From Clostridium sp. 12(A) (GTDB taxonomy: Bacteria; Bacillota; Clostridia; Lachnospirales; Lachnospiraceae), in NCBI GenBank assembly GCA_000526575.1, contig JAGI01000002.1:2217501-2281500 (forward strand): a DNA stretch of 64,000 nucleotides, read 5' to 3'. A program made the position numbers and the translations under genes. How positions within the stretch are numbered: the first letter of the stretch is position 1; every line of letters begins with the position of its first letter. The notes beneath the pieces were generated by a model. The model worked only from the letters and a program-made list of their open reading frames with translations, ran no database searches and had not been told where the DNA came from. This document shows, piece after piece, positions 35,385 through 43,479 of this stretch.

Positions 35385-36749
35385 CTACTGGATATTCCCT
35401 TTTACAATTTCTGTAATTCGAATACCGAAATTATCATCTACTACTACGACATCGCCTTTTGCTATACAGCGGCCGTTTACATATAAATCCACCTGATCTC
35501 CAGCCAGTTTATCAAGAACCACAAGGGAGCCTTTCGTAAATTCAAGAATGTCCTTTACCAGTTTTCTGGTTCTTCCGATTTCTACGGAAACCTCCAGGGG
35601 CACTCCCATAATTAACTCTCTGTTTTCTTCCTGTTCTTCATAATTACCAACGCTATCATTTAAATTCTTCTGAGGAATTGGTTTCACATTGATTGTTTTA
35701 GGATCATGCGTTTCCTTCGCTGCATTCTGCTGTCCACCCTGAAGCTGTGAAATCATTTGCTGCATTTGGTTCATCATCTGCTGCTGCATCTGTAACTGAT
35801 TCATCAGATTCTGCATGTTTGTTTGATCTGCTCCTGCCATCTGCCCTCCTGCTGTAGGTACTGCTGTAGGTACTGCTGTTAAAGGCTGTTCCACTTTAGC
35901 AGGCTCAGTATTCTGATTACCAGCCAGAAGCTTTTCAATTTCAGCCTGTGATAACGCTCCGCCTGACGATTCAGAAACCGGCTGCGGTTTTTCCACGGGC
36001 TGTGGCTCTACTTCTGGTTCCTTCGCTGTACCGCCTGATAAAAGCTTTTCAATCTCCTCCTGAGAAAGAACGCCCCCTCCCGAACCTGCCGCCGGCTTTT
36101 CCGGTTCACTCACTGGTTCAGGCTTACTCACTGGTTCAGGCTCTGATACCTGATCGTCCTCAGTGAAAAATCCACCTACCAATTCCTTTGCCAGGCTTGG
36201 AGGCATAACATTTATAAATTCACTTTCCATCTGATCGGCTATCTTTAAAGTAAAGCCGACGACCACCATGACCTCATCTTTGTCGTAATACTTTTCCTTA
36301 AAATCATCAAGGTCCCCAATTTCAAAAGAACTGGGCGTGGAAATATTAACTGCTTTTGATAAGAACTCGGAGAGTGCTGTTGCTGATGCTCCCATCATCT
36401 GGTTCATGACTTCGCAGATGGCGCTGATGTTCAGCTCATTTAACTCAAACTCTTCTTCCGGAGTTTCCATTCCCATCATCATATCTACGATAATCTTTAC
36501 ATCATGCTTTTTTAAAAGCATAATATTGCTTCCGCTTAATCCAGCAGTATATGTGATTTCTACGCCTACTGCAGGCTCCAGATTTGATATTTCAAATTCT
36601 TCCCTTGTTAATACTCTGACCACTGGTGTAGTTATGTCAACTCTGGCATTGAGCATGGTAGATACTGCAGTGGCTGAGGCACCCAGGCTTATATTTAGTA
36701 TTTCACCTATGGCATCAATCTCAAATGCGCTAAAATTCTTCGAATCCAT
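35385..36749 (-). CDS. fliY: Flagellar switch phosphatase FliY (CheC-like plus FliN domain)
   Basis: 454 aa. N-terminal CheC-like domain with both phosphatase sites intact (E16/N19 and E113/N116). A long linker contains Pro/Glu repeats, two motifs of the FliM CheY-docking type (LSQEEIEKLL at ~228-237 and LSQAEIEKLL at ~266-275), and a Gln/Met-rich stretch (~310-340). C-terminal FliN/SpoA domain (GVPLEVSVEIGRTRKLVKDILEF ... VNGRCIAKGDVVVVDDNFGIRITEI). It dephosphorylates CheY-P at the switch and forms the C ring. The usual docking motif at the extreme N-terminus is absent, as if relocated. Confidence 0.95.
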   Translation of the reverse strand: MDSKNFSAFEIDAIGEILNISLGASATAVSTMLNARVDITTPVVRVLTREEFEISNLEPAVGVEITYTAGLSGSNIMLLKKHDVKIIVDMMMGMETPEEEFELNELNISAICEVMNQMMGASATALSEFLSKAVNISTPSSFEIGDLDDFKEKYYDKDEVMVVVGFTLKIADQMESEFINVMPPSLAKELVGGFFTEDDQVSEPEPVSKPEPVSEPEKPAAGSGGGVLSQEEIEKLLSGGTAKEPEVEPQPVEKPQPVSESSGGALSQAEIEKLLAGNQNTEPAKVEQPLTAVPTAVPTAGGQMAGADQTNMQNLMNQLQMQQQMMNQMQQMISQLQGGQQNAAKETHDPKTINVKPIPQKNLNDSVGNYEEQEENRELIMGVPLEVSVEIGRTRKLVKDILEFTKGSLVVLDKLAGDQVDLYVNGRCIAKGDVVVVDDNFGIRITEIVKGNIQ

Positions 36750-36799
36750 ATAACTTTTCTCCCTTTATACTCATTTAGCCCTCTATGCCATATTTTGCC

Positions 36800-37246
36800 T
36801 TATTTCCCGATATCCAACGCCTTGGAAGCCATCATCTTTATGGCATTAAATGCAGTAATATTCGCTTCATAGGACCTGGTTGCAGACATACTGTCCACGG
36901 TTTCCTTGATCAGATCCACATTCGGCATCTGCACGTAGCCGTTTTCATCCGCATCGGGATGCTCCGGGTTATAAACAGACTTTAGAGGACTAGTGTCTTC
37001 CACAAGCTGTGAGACCCTGACACCCCCTGTACTCTGCTGCCAGCTTTTACCTGCTGCATTCATAAGTACTTTCTTAAAACTGTTTTCGTTTCTGGCTTCA
37101 AGTACTACCATTTTTCTTCGATAAGGACCCCCAGCTTCTGTTCTGGTCGTATCAATATTAGCTATGTTTTGAGATGCGACATCCAAACGAAGACGTTGTG
37201 CAGTCATTGCTGACGCACTTATGTTCATAGAACTCAAAAATGACAT
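36800..37246 (-). CDS. flgC: Flagellar proximal rod protein FlgC, at an unusual position
   Basis: 148 aa from ATG 37246 (GAGGAGGG 5 nt upstream). FLSSMNISASAMTAQRLRLDVASQNIANIDTTRTEAGGPYRRKMV and the C-terminal NVDLIKETVDSMSATRSYEANITAFNAIKMMASKAL are typical FlgC. Normally flgC lies between flgB and fliE; here it is between cheY and fliY, about 13 kb from flgB. Codon use looks like its neighbours. It should still assemble into the rod with FlgB and FliE. Confidence 0.93.
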   Translation of the reverse strand: MSFLSSMNISASAMTAQRLRLDVASQNIANIDTTRTEAGGPYRRKMVVLEARNENSFKKVLMNAAGKSWQQSTGGVRVSQLVEDTSPLKSVYNPEHPDADENGYVQMPNVDLIKETVDSMSATRSYEANITAFNAIKMMASKALDIGK

Positions 37247-37270
37247 ATGTACCCTCCTCAAATATCAGCT

Positions 37271-37630
37271 TTAGCCGATAATGCCAGTTACTGTCTTAAG
37301 AATACGGTCCGGCTTAAATGGCTTTACAATGAAATCCTTTGCTCCGGATTTGATTGCTTCAATAACCATACTTTCCTGTCCCATAGCAGAACACATAACA
37401 ACAGCTGCATCTGGTGATTTTGCCTTAATAGCCTTTAACGCTTCAAGTCCATCCATATTTGGCATGGTAATATCCATGATAACAAGATCTGGATTGATCT
37501 CTGAAAACATCTGTACTGCCTGAACTCCATCAGAAGCCTCATATAAATCCGTATATCCGTTCTTAGATAACGTGTCCTTAATCATCATTCTCATAAAAGC
37601 TGCATCATCTACTAATAATATTTTTGCCAT
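37271..37630 (-). CDS. cheY: Chemotaxis response regulator CheY
   Basis: 119 aa single receiver domain from ATG 37630 (AAAGGAG at 9 nt). Acidic pair D8-D9, phospho-acceptor D53 in VIMDITMPN, conserved Ser in CSAMG and Lys in IVKPF. CheA phosphorylates it and CheY-P binds FliM and probably FliY. CheC and FliY remove the phosphate. Confidence 0.95.
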   Translation of the reverse strand: MAKILLVDDAAFMRMMIKDTLSKNGYTDLYEASDGVQAVQMFSEINPDLVIMDITMPNMDGLEALKAIKAKSPDAAVVMCSAMGQESMVIEAIKSGAKDFIVKPFKPDRILKTVTGIIG

Positions 37631-37678
37631 TTTTAACATCTCCTTTATTATCCTATGTTACTTTATATAATCCCTGAC

Positions 37679-38698
37679 TCAGTTTTCACTGGCCTGGTAA
37701 TTTCCCGTTTCAATCAGATCATCAATCTGCACAGCTACATTCCGCTTATGAACTCCCAACTGGCCTTTAAACCACGGCTGGCTTTCTATATAAAGCTGAA
37801 TATCCGAATCCTTTGGAGTATTCAGATTGATGACATCGCCCACATGAAGATTATAAATATCATCAAGAGTGATAACAGCATCTCCCACTTTTGCCTGAAC
37901 CAAAAGATCAGAACTCTTAATGCTGTTAAGGATTTCCTGTCTGTTATCCTGACTCTTAAGCTCATCTCCCAGTGCATTGTGTTTCTTCTTATCCATAATC
38001 TCGAATATGTTCATAAGCAATGATCCTGGAATGCAAACATTCAATCTGCCGGTACATTCTTTTAATTCCACATCGATCACCACAATGACAATGGTTTCAT
38101 CAACGCCAATTTCCTGAAACATGCCTGGATTTTCTTCCAGTCTGTCCATTACGAAATTAAGGTTGATATAACTGGACCATGAATCCTTCAGTGCTCCAAT
38201 TAAGTATTGAATTACCTTGCGGTAAAGAGCCATCTCAATTTCTGTATATGTATAATATTCATCGATATCAGCTTCTTCCCCTACACCTCCAAGCATACGG
38301 TCAATAAGACTTAACATCAGGCTCATGCTGGCATTGATTAAAAGAGGCGGACTCTGGGAAATATTTGGCACCGTTACATTAACGATGGTAAGTACATCAT
38401 TATCACCGAGAGCATTGGCAAATTCATAATACCGCTGCTCTTCAACCGTTACGACTGACAATTCACTTGATGTGCGGAATAAACCGTTAATCTGAGAGCC
38501 AGCCATTCTGGAATAATTATCAAATATGCTCTTTAATATTTTCAGTTTATCTTTGGTAAACTTTTTAGGACTATAAAAGTCATACTTCCTGTATTTTGTA
38601 TCATTTGCTTTTTTATCAATCTCATCGATCGGCTCATCTGCTCCCTGAAGGGAATTGAGCAGTGCATCAATTTGACTTTGGGATAATACTTCAGCCAT
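37679..38698 (-). CDS. fliM: Flagellar switch protein FliM
   Basis: 339 aa from ATG 38698 (GGGAG at 8 nt; an in-frame GTG three codons earlier sits on the site itself). N-terminal CheY-binding motif LSQSQIDALL (residues 5-14), central CheC-like domain with GGVGE in the loop, and C-terminal SpoA domain. Central C-ring protein linking FliG to FliY. Confidence 0.96.
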   Translation of the reverse strand: MAEVLSQSQIDALLNSLQGADEPIDEIDKKANDTKYRKYDFYSPKKFTKDKLKILKSIFDNYSRMAGSQINGLFRTSSELSVVTVEEQRYYEFANALGDNDVLTIVNVTVPNISQSPPLLINASMSLMLSLIDRMLGGVGEEADIDEYYTYTEIEMALYRKVIQYLIGALKDSWSSYINLNFVMDRLEENPGMFQEIGVDETIVIVVIDVELKECTGRLNVCIPGSLLMNIFEIMDKKKHNALGDELKSQDNRQEILNSIKSSDLLVQAKVGDAVITLDDIYNLHVGDVINLNTPKDSDIQLYIESQPWFKGQLGVHKRNVAVQIDDLIETGNYQASEN

Positions 38699-38716
38699 CT
38701 GTTTCACTCCCGCTTT

Positions 38717-39499
38717 TTATTTGTTGTCCGTTTCTTGCTGATTCTGATGATATACCTGGCGGTAATATTCCTCCAGGGATCTCTCCACCTTGTTGCTTTG
38801 AGTAATCAGGATCTCCACACGGCGGTTTCTCTCTCCCCCATCTTCTGTGTCAAGTGGTGCGATAGGACGAAACTGACCAAAACTCATACTCACCAGTTTT
38901 TCCGGAGAAACAGCATTCCTGCTCTGTAGATAAATGACCAATTCTGCGGAACGCTGGGCAGAAAGCATCCTGTCACTTCGGATATTGTTAGGCCGCTCCG
39001 GATTGAACTGAGAAGTGTGTCCCAACACCTTAACTTCTTTAATCGTTCCGTTTGCCCTTGATAACACTCCAGCAAACTGATCAAGCAGTTCTTTCCCCTC
39101 CTGGCGAAGAACCGAGCCGTCACCATCAAAAAATACTCTATCACGAAATGCTATAAATGTGAAGTCATCTCCTGGGGTAATCTCTATAGAATCCTGCAGA
39201 TTCCGTTCTTCAATCACCTGCTTTAACACGATGGAAAGCTGGTCAAAATCTGCGATTGTACCAGCCTCTGAAGCTGTATCAGAAGCGGGCTCACCCTGCG
39301 CTCCTGCCGAAGGAGTTTCCTGTCCCTCTCCTACAGCTGCGTCCGGGTTTACATTCCCCACAAGTATCTTCCACTTACTCTGGTCAATGTAAGAAACAGA
39401 ATATAAAAGGATAAAAAAACATAAAAGCAGAGTAACAATACCGCCATATGTATCCAGCCATCCCCCAGGCTCTTCCTGTTTCCTGTCCTTCTTTATCAT
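38717..39499 (-). CDS. motB: Stator protein MotB with the ion-binding Asp replaced by Gly
   Basis: 260 aa. One N-terminal membrane helix (~19-36), a plug/linker rich in Gly/Glu/Ala, and a C-terminal OmpA-like peptidoglycan-binding domain (FFDGDGSVLRQEG ... VLGHTS ... NIRSDRMLSAQRSAELVIYL ... RNRRVEILI). At the start of the helix the family reads TYGD-hydrophobic-VTLL; here it reads TYGGIVTLL, so G20 (GGT, 39440-39442) replaces the essential proton- or sodium-binding Asp (D32 in E. coli, D24 in B. subtilis). D16 lies one turn earlier. Otherwise the gene is intact, 17 bp or so from its neighbours. Confidence 0.93.
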   Translation of the reverse strand: MIKKDRKQEEPGGWLDTYGGIVTLLLCFFILLYSVSYIDQSKWKILVGNVNPDAAVGEGQETPSAGAQGEPASDTASEAGTIADFDQLSIVLKQVIEERNLQDSIEITPGDDFTFIAFRDRVFFDGDGSVLRQEGKELLDQFAGVLSRANGTIKEVKVLGHTSQFNPERPNNIRSDRMLSAQRSAELVIYLQSRNAVSPEKLVSMSFGQFRPIAPLDTEDGGERNRRVEILITQSNKVERSLEEYYRQVYHQNQQETDNK

Positions 39500-39537
39500 A
39501 TAACCACCTGTTTTTTAATCTTGTAGCTGGAATCGGT

Positions 39538-40347
39538 CTATGAAACAGCACCTGTGTCGTCTGTCCCGATACTACCATGTTTCATATATTTTTTCTGCTG
39601 GTCCTGGGACAAATAAGAGAAAAGCTTCTCCACCAAAAATTTGGGATTATCTCCGGCTTGTATTGATAAAACACCTTCTATAATGATCTGCTTATAAAGA
39701 ACCTCTTCCTCATTGCGGATACGAAGCTTTTTTGCCATTGGTGCAAAAAGCATATGGGCCAGGATACAACCATAAAATGTGGCCAGCAATGCTGTGGACA
39801 TATCTGCCCCAATGCCTCCTGCACCTTGCTCTACATTAAGTCCCTTCAGCATGTTTACGAGACCTACCAGTGTTCCTACAAGACCAAATGCCGGTGCCAG
39901 TGAGGTACACCTCTCAAAGATACTGATCTGCTGTTCATGGCGGTCAATCAATGCGTTTACTTCACCTTCCAGGATTTCCCTGATTCGCTCCGCATCCACT
40001 GCATCTACAATGAGCATGACACTTTGCTTTAAAAAAGGATCACGTATAGACCCTGCCTGTTCTTCTAAAATAAGAAGTCCTCTTTTTCTGGCAGTCTGTG
40101 CCATGTCTGCAAACTTGTAAATAACTTCGCCAGCATTGTATTTCTGAGCTCCAAACATGATTCCAATGTGTTTGGGAATCTGGGCAAGCATTCGAAATGG
40201 ATAACTGGCGATAAGTGCTGCCGCTGTTCCTCCGATAACGATGATCACACTGGGGATATGTATAAAATTTGCCACTTTATCTGTCCCTATTCCTAAGACA
40301 ATTAAGACAGCTCCCAGTATCCACCCCACTATCAAAGATACATCCAT
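39538..40347 (-). CDS. motA: Stator protein MotA
   Basis: 269 aa with four membrane segments. The LAPAFGLVGTLVGLVNML segment and CILAHMLFAPMAKKLRIRNEEE include the two conserved prolines and the cytoplasmic charges that contact FliG. Forms the ion-driven stator with MotB. GGGAGG precedes the ATG. Confidence 0.95.
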   Translation of the reverse strand: MDVSLIVGWILGAVLIVLGIGTDKVANFIHIPSVIIVIGGTAAALIASYPFRMLAQIPKHIGIMFGAQKYNAGEVIYKFADMAQTARKRGLLILEEQAGSIRDPFLKQSVMLIVDAVDAERIREILEGEVNALIDRHEQQISIFERCTSLAPAFGLVGTLVGLVNMLKGLNVEQGAGGIGADMSTALLATFYGCILAHMLFAPMAKKLRIRNEEEVLYKQIIIEGVLSIQAGDNPKFLVEKLFSYLSQDQQKKYMKHGSIGTDDTGAVS

Positions 40348-40378
40348 GAATAACCTCCCATTTTCATTTAATCCAGGA

Positions 40379-40582
40379 TCAGTCCTTCAGCCTCTGTGCG
40401 CTGGCCAAGATTCTAGCATTGAAATCCACTGTTCTCGAAATAATTTCCTCCACACTCTCCTGTACAACATAGTGCTTTCCGTTCACCAATATGACATTGG
40501 ATTCCGGTATGGATTCAATCCGCTCAATCTGCACGCAGTTAATCACAAACTCTTCCCCATTTAGTCTAGTCAAACGTATCAC
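40379..40582 (-). CDS. flbD: Flagellar protein FlbD
   Basis: 67 aa from GTG 40582, 8 nt after GGGGAGGGG. MIRLTRLNGEEFVINCVQIERIESIPESNVILVNGKHYVV matches the small FlbD/SwrD family that lies between flgE and motA. In B. subtilis the equivalent (SwrD) raises motor torque. Confidence 0.9.
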   Translation of the reverse strand: MIRLTRLNGEEFVINCVQIERIESIPESNVILVNGKHYVVQESVEEIISRTVDFNARILASAQRLKD

Positions 40583-40607
40583 AGCGTGGTCCCCTCCCCT
40601 TATGTCA

Positions 40608-40630
40608 GGAGAGGCATTACCTGCCTCTCC
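40608..40630. other. Hairpin between flgE and flbD
   Basis: Perfect 9-bp stem GGAGAGGCA/TGCCTCTCC with a 5-nt loop in the 61-bp gap after the flgE stop. No T-tract follows on the minus strand, so processing, stability or partial attenuation are more likely than full termination inside the operon. Confidence 0.65.
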
Positions 40631-40643
40631 GCATTATGAAATT

Positions 40644-42287
40644 TTATCGTTTCAGATTAACTAATTCTTCCAGCATCTGGTCTGTTACGGTAATAATTTT
40701 TGAGTTTGCCTGGAAACCTCTCTGAGTGGTGATCATATCGGTCATTTCAGTTGCAAGGTCTACCTTTGCCATTTCTAAGTAATTACCTAGAATTCTTCCC
40801 TCAGTACCACCTGCTTCATTGACACTTACATTGCCTGCACTTGCGCCGATGGTGTAATAGTATCCACTGTTTTTTTCAAGACCGCCCGTATTCGGTACGC
40901 TTCCTAAAGCAATCTTTCCGATAACAACGGTTGCATTATCACTTGTTGTTCCGACAATGGTTCCATCTTCCTGAATTTTGTAATTAGAAAATTCAGCTGC
41001 TTCATCTGGTTTAGAGGATGTAGTCCCCTGGCTCTTTGAATTTGCTTCAAGAGCTCTCTGATATGAAGTATCTGCGCTAGTAAGTGCATCCTGAGCAGCT
41101 TTTAATTTTGAATCTTCACTCGCAACATTCAATTCCTTTGTAGTAAGTATTCCTTGCAAAGAGCCACTGTCAATTTTAGAAAGAAATGTTTGTGCCTTTG
41201 TCAATTCCACAGTTGCATCCGCAAGCGCTTTCTTTAAATCAGCATATTTAGGTTTAGAAGGATCTGAATCAGTTGGATCTCCCTGTTGAAGTGCACTGTA
41301 TGCAGTGGCATAATCGTCTATAACTTTTTTTAATGAAGCTTCATCAGGATAATCTCCATCAAGAGGTTTCAATAGATTCACTTTGGATTTTGCCCTTAAC
41401 AATTCAAAACTTTTTTTATCATATTCAAGCTTAGCTGTAGTATAAGATTCTAATTTGCTTTTATCTCCAGTGGTATCATTTTTATATTCTGAATATAACT
41501 TATCCATGGTTTCTTTAAGAGTATTTGTATCATCTATTAACTTTCCAATACTTGTTGGGGTCATAGTTGCATCAAACTGAATATTGTTATAAGCATTATC
41601 ATAGAGTGCTTTTGCTTCGAAATATTCCTGTCTGGCGTTACCCGCTGAAATAATCGCAGAATTTACTGCTGCCTGGGCATTTTCCAATGCAGCTTTTGCA
41701 TTTGCAAGCGCAGTATTACCTTTACCTTTTGTAACTCCTTCCATTTCAGCATTCGTAGGGAGTTTAATAGGTGACAATGCTGTCTTATCAAGTACTGTCG
41801 TTTCAAACTTAGTATTTTGGAATCCATAAACATAATTACCACTGTCATCAACTAAGTAACCATTGGGATCTACTTTAAACTTTCCAACTCTGGATAAATA
41901 TAATCCGCTTGATTTTACTGCATCCTCTGTATCAAGCGAAATCCTGCCGTCACTCAACATTGGACCTACCAGGAAGAATCCTGTTCCATCAATCATACAG
42001 TCCAGTCCGTTTGCGGAAGGAGACATACCGCCTGTACCAAAATCATAGGCAATAGAACCAGTTGTAACACCATAGCCAACCTGGTTTGCATTTACCGCAC
42101 CATAACCACCATTCTCAGTACTACCTGCTGATCCAGAGGAAGTTGACTGATACATAGCATCCTTAAAGGACATATTGGCTGATTTATACCCCCATGTATT
42201 TACATTCGCAATATTATTACCGATAACGTCCATCTTTGACTGATGTGCTCTAAGTCCTGCCACACCAGCGAACATTGATTTAACCAT
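40644..42287 (-). CDS. flgE: Flagellar hook protein FlgE with a large helical insertion
   Basis: 547 aa. N-terminal MVKSMFAGVAGLRAHQSKMDVIGNNIANVNTWGYKSANMSF, the central GMSPSANGLDCMIDGTGFFLV and the C-terminal LATEMTDMITTQRGFQANSKIITVTDQMLEELVNLKR are canonical. Between LSPIKLPTNAE (~171-181) and FSNYKIQEDGTIVGT (~433-447), where short loops or beta domains are usual, lie about 245 residues rich in Ala, Lys, Asp and Leu with coiled-coil character. AAAGGA precedes the ATG at 9 nt. Confidence 0.93.
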   Translation of the reverse strand: MVKSMFAGVAGLRAHQSKMDVIGNNIANVNTWGYKSANMSFKDAMYQSTSSGSAGSTENGGYGAVNANQVGYGVTTGSIAYDFGTGGMSPSANGLDCMIDGTGFFLVGPMLSDGRISLDTEDAVKSSGLYLSRVGKFKVDPNGYLVDDSGNYVYGFQNTKFETTVLDKTALSPIKLPTNAEMEGVTKGKGNTALANAKAALENAQAAVNSAIISAGNARQEYFEAKALYDNAYNNIQFDATMTPTSIGKLIDDTNTLKETMDKLYSEYKNDTTGDKSKLESYTTAKLEYDKKSFELLRAKSKVNLLKPLDGDYPDEASLKKVIDDYATAYSALQQGDPTDSDPSKPKYADLKKALADATVELTKAQTFLSKIDSGSLQGILTTKELNVASEDSKLKAAQDALTSADTSYQRALEANSKSQGTTSSKPDEAAEFSNYKIQEDGTIVGTTSDNATVVIGKIALGSVPNTGGLEKNSGYYYTIGASAGNVSVNEAGGTEGRILGNYLEMAKVDLATEMTDMITTQRGFQANSKIITVTDQMLEELVNLKR

Positions 42288-42364
42288 ATGCTTTTTCCTT
42301 TCTTCCCTTCGCCGTTCTCCTTATGTCAATCGGACATACAGGATAAGCCCCCTTAACGGTCCGG

Positions 42365-42739
42365 CTATAATAAAACGGCACTGTCAATCTTAGTAAAAAT
42401 ATTATCTTTCATTTCATTTCCAGACATGGTAGTTACAACTGTGTTGTTGGGTACATTCACAATGAAAGCTCCCCGTTCACTTATGATTACCACATCCTTC
42501 GCACCTTTTACACGGGCTTTGTCTACTGCGGATTTTAAGTCATTTAAAAATGCATCAGACATCTCAATCCCTCTTTCATTCACCCGTTCTGCCGCATGTC
42601 GGGAAAAATGAAGTTCCCCACTTTTTTGAATGCGGTCATGAAGCATATCACTAAAGCTGCTGCCACATTCTGACAGTGCCGCAGAGCTTCGCAGCTTCAG
42701 CTGCCTGACGTCTTCATATTGATTTATCTTTTCAATCAT
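42365..42739 (-). CDS. Flagellar operon protein, TIGR02530 family
   Basis: 124 aa between flgD and flgE. ELHFSRHAAERVNERGIEMSD and GAKDVVIISERGAFIVNVPNNTVVTTM match the conserved flagellar operon protein family found at this position in Firmicutes. Function not established. AGGTG upstream of the ATG. Confidence 0.85.
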   Translation of the reverse strand: MIEKINQYEDVRQLKLRSSAALSECGSSFSDMLHDRIQKSGELHFSRHAAERVNERGIEMSDAFLNDLKSAVDKARVKGAKDVVIISERGAFIVNVPNNTVVTTMSGNEMKDNIFTKIDSAVLL

Positions 42740-42753
42740 GTAGCATCACCTGT

Positions 42754-43461
42754 CTATTTTTTGGTGTTATCATCGGTGGTTCCTTTATCAGTGTCCGTAT
42801 CATAAACAGTGACAATATCGGAAACATTAAAGCTGTTTGTTGTATCTCCCTCCAGGTAAAGTTTGGGAACGCCTTCGTGAATCTCTATTTTAGCTACAAT
42901 TCCCTCTTTATTTACCGTATTGCCATTACTGTCTTTACCAGTCACCATTATTTTCTTACCAACCATAGATGTTCCATAATTAATGGTGTTTATCTTTGAA
43001 AAATCATCCATTGCTGTAGATTCATTGTTATGAACAGACATGATACTTGAGACAGCATAGCCATCTGATGACGTATCGCCACTCAGGAACAGTCTCGGAG
43101 AACCGTTATAAATATCTACCCGCTCTACTTTTCCTTCTTTTTTGACCAGACTTCCATCTTTATCCATATACGAAATCGACACTTTCTTACCAATCATGGA
43201 AGTTCCATAATTAATGGTGTTGACCTTCGCAGAATCATCCATCGCTGTTGAGAAGTTCTGCATCGCCTGCATCATGGCAATCTGAGTCATCTGGGTCATC
43301 ATCTCTGAATTATCCATGGGGCTTGACATATCCTGATTCTGAAGCTGAGCTGCTAACAGCTTAAAAAAGCTTTCAGTACTTAGATCACTGTTTTTCTTGG
43401 TTGTCGTTTCCCCGGTCATCGGGTTGGTTTTCGCTGCTGAATTTATTCCATCCACTGCCAT
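42754..43461 (-). CDS. flgD: Hook capping protein FlgD with internal duplication
   Basis: 235 aa. N-terminal FlgD core (STESFFKLLAAQLQNQDMSSPMDNSEMMTQMTQIAMMQAMQNF, ~29-70) needed for hook assembly. A ~77-residue unit then occurs twice: residues ~73-149 and ~150-222, each starting AMDD-x-(S/A)KxNTINYGTSM(I/V)GKK. These units correspond to the FlgD Tudor/FnIII-like scaffold part. It caps the growing hook. GGAG precedes the ATG. Confidence 0.92.
   Translation of the reverse strand: MAVDGINSAAKTNPMTGETTTKKNSDLSTESFFKLLAAQLQNQDMSSPMDNSEMMTQMTQIAMMQAMQNFSTAMDDSAKVNTINYGTSMIGKKVSISYMDKDGSLVKKEGKVERVDIYNGSPRLFLSGDTSSDGYAVSSIMSVHNNESTAMDDFSKINTINYGTSMVGKKIMVTGKDSNGNTVNKEGIVAKIEIHEGVPKLYLEGDTTNSFNVSDIVTVYDTDTDKGTTDDNTKK
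42790..43245 (-). repeat. Tandem 231-bp duplication inside flgD
   Basis: Two copies with a 77-codon period. Nucleotide identity is high at their starts (GTTCCATAATTAATGGTGTT occurs in both, near 42968 and 43201) and lower later, so the duplication is not recent. Confidence 0.85.
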
Positions 43462-43479
43462 TGTTTTATCTCCTTATCC

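Noticed and set aside
40241-42048. Antisense ORFs over motA, flbD and flgE
   Set aside because: Strongly conserved minus genes explain the region; the plus frames lack ribosome sites.
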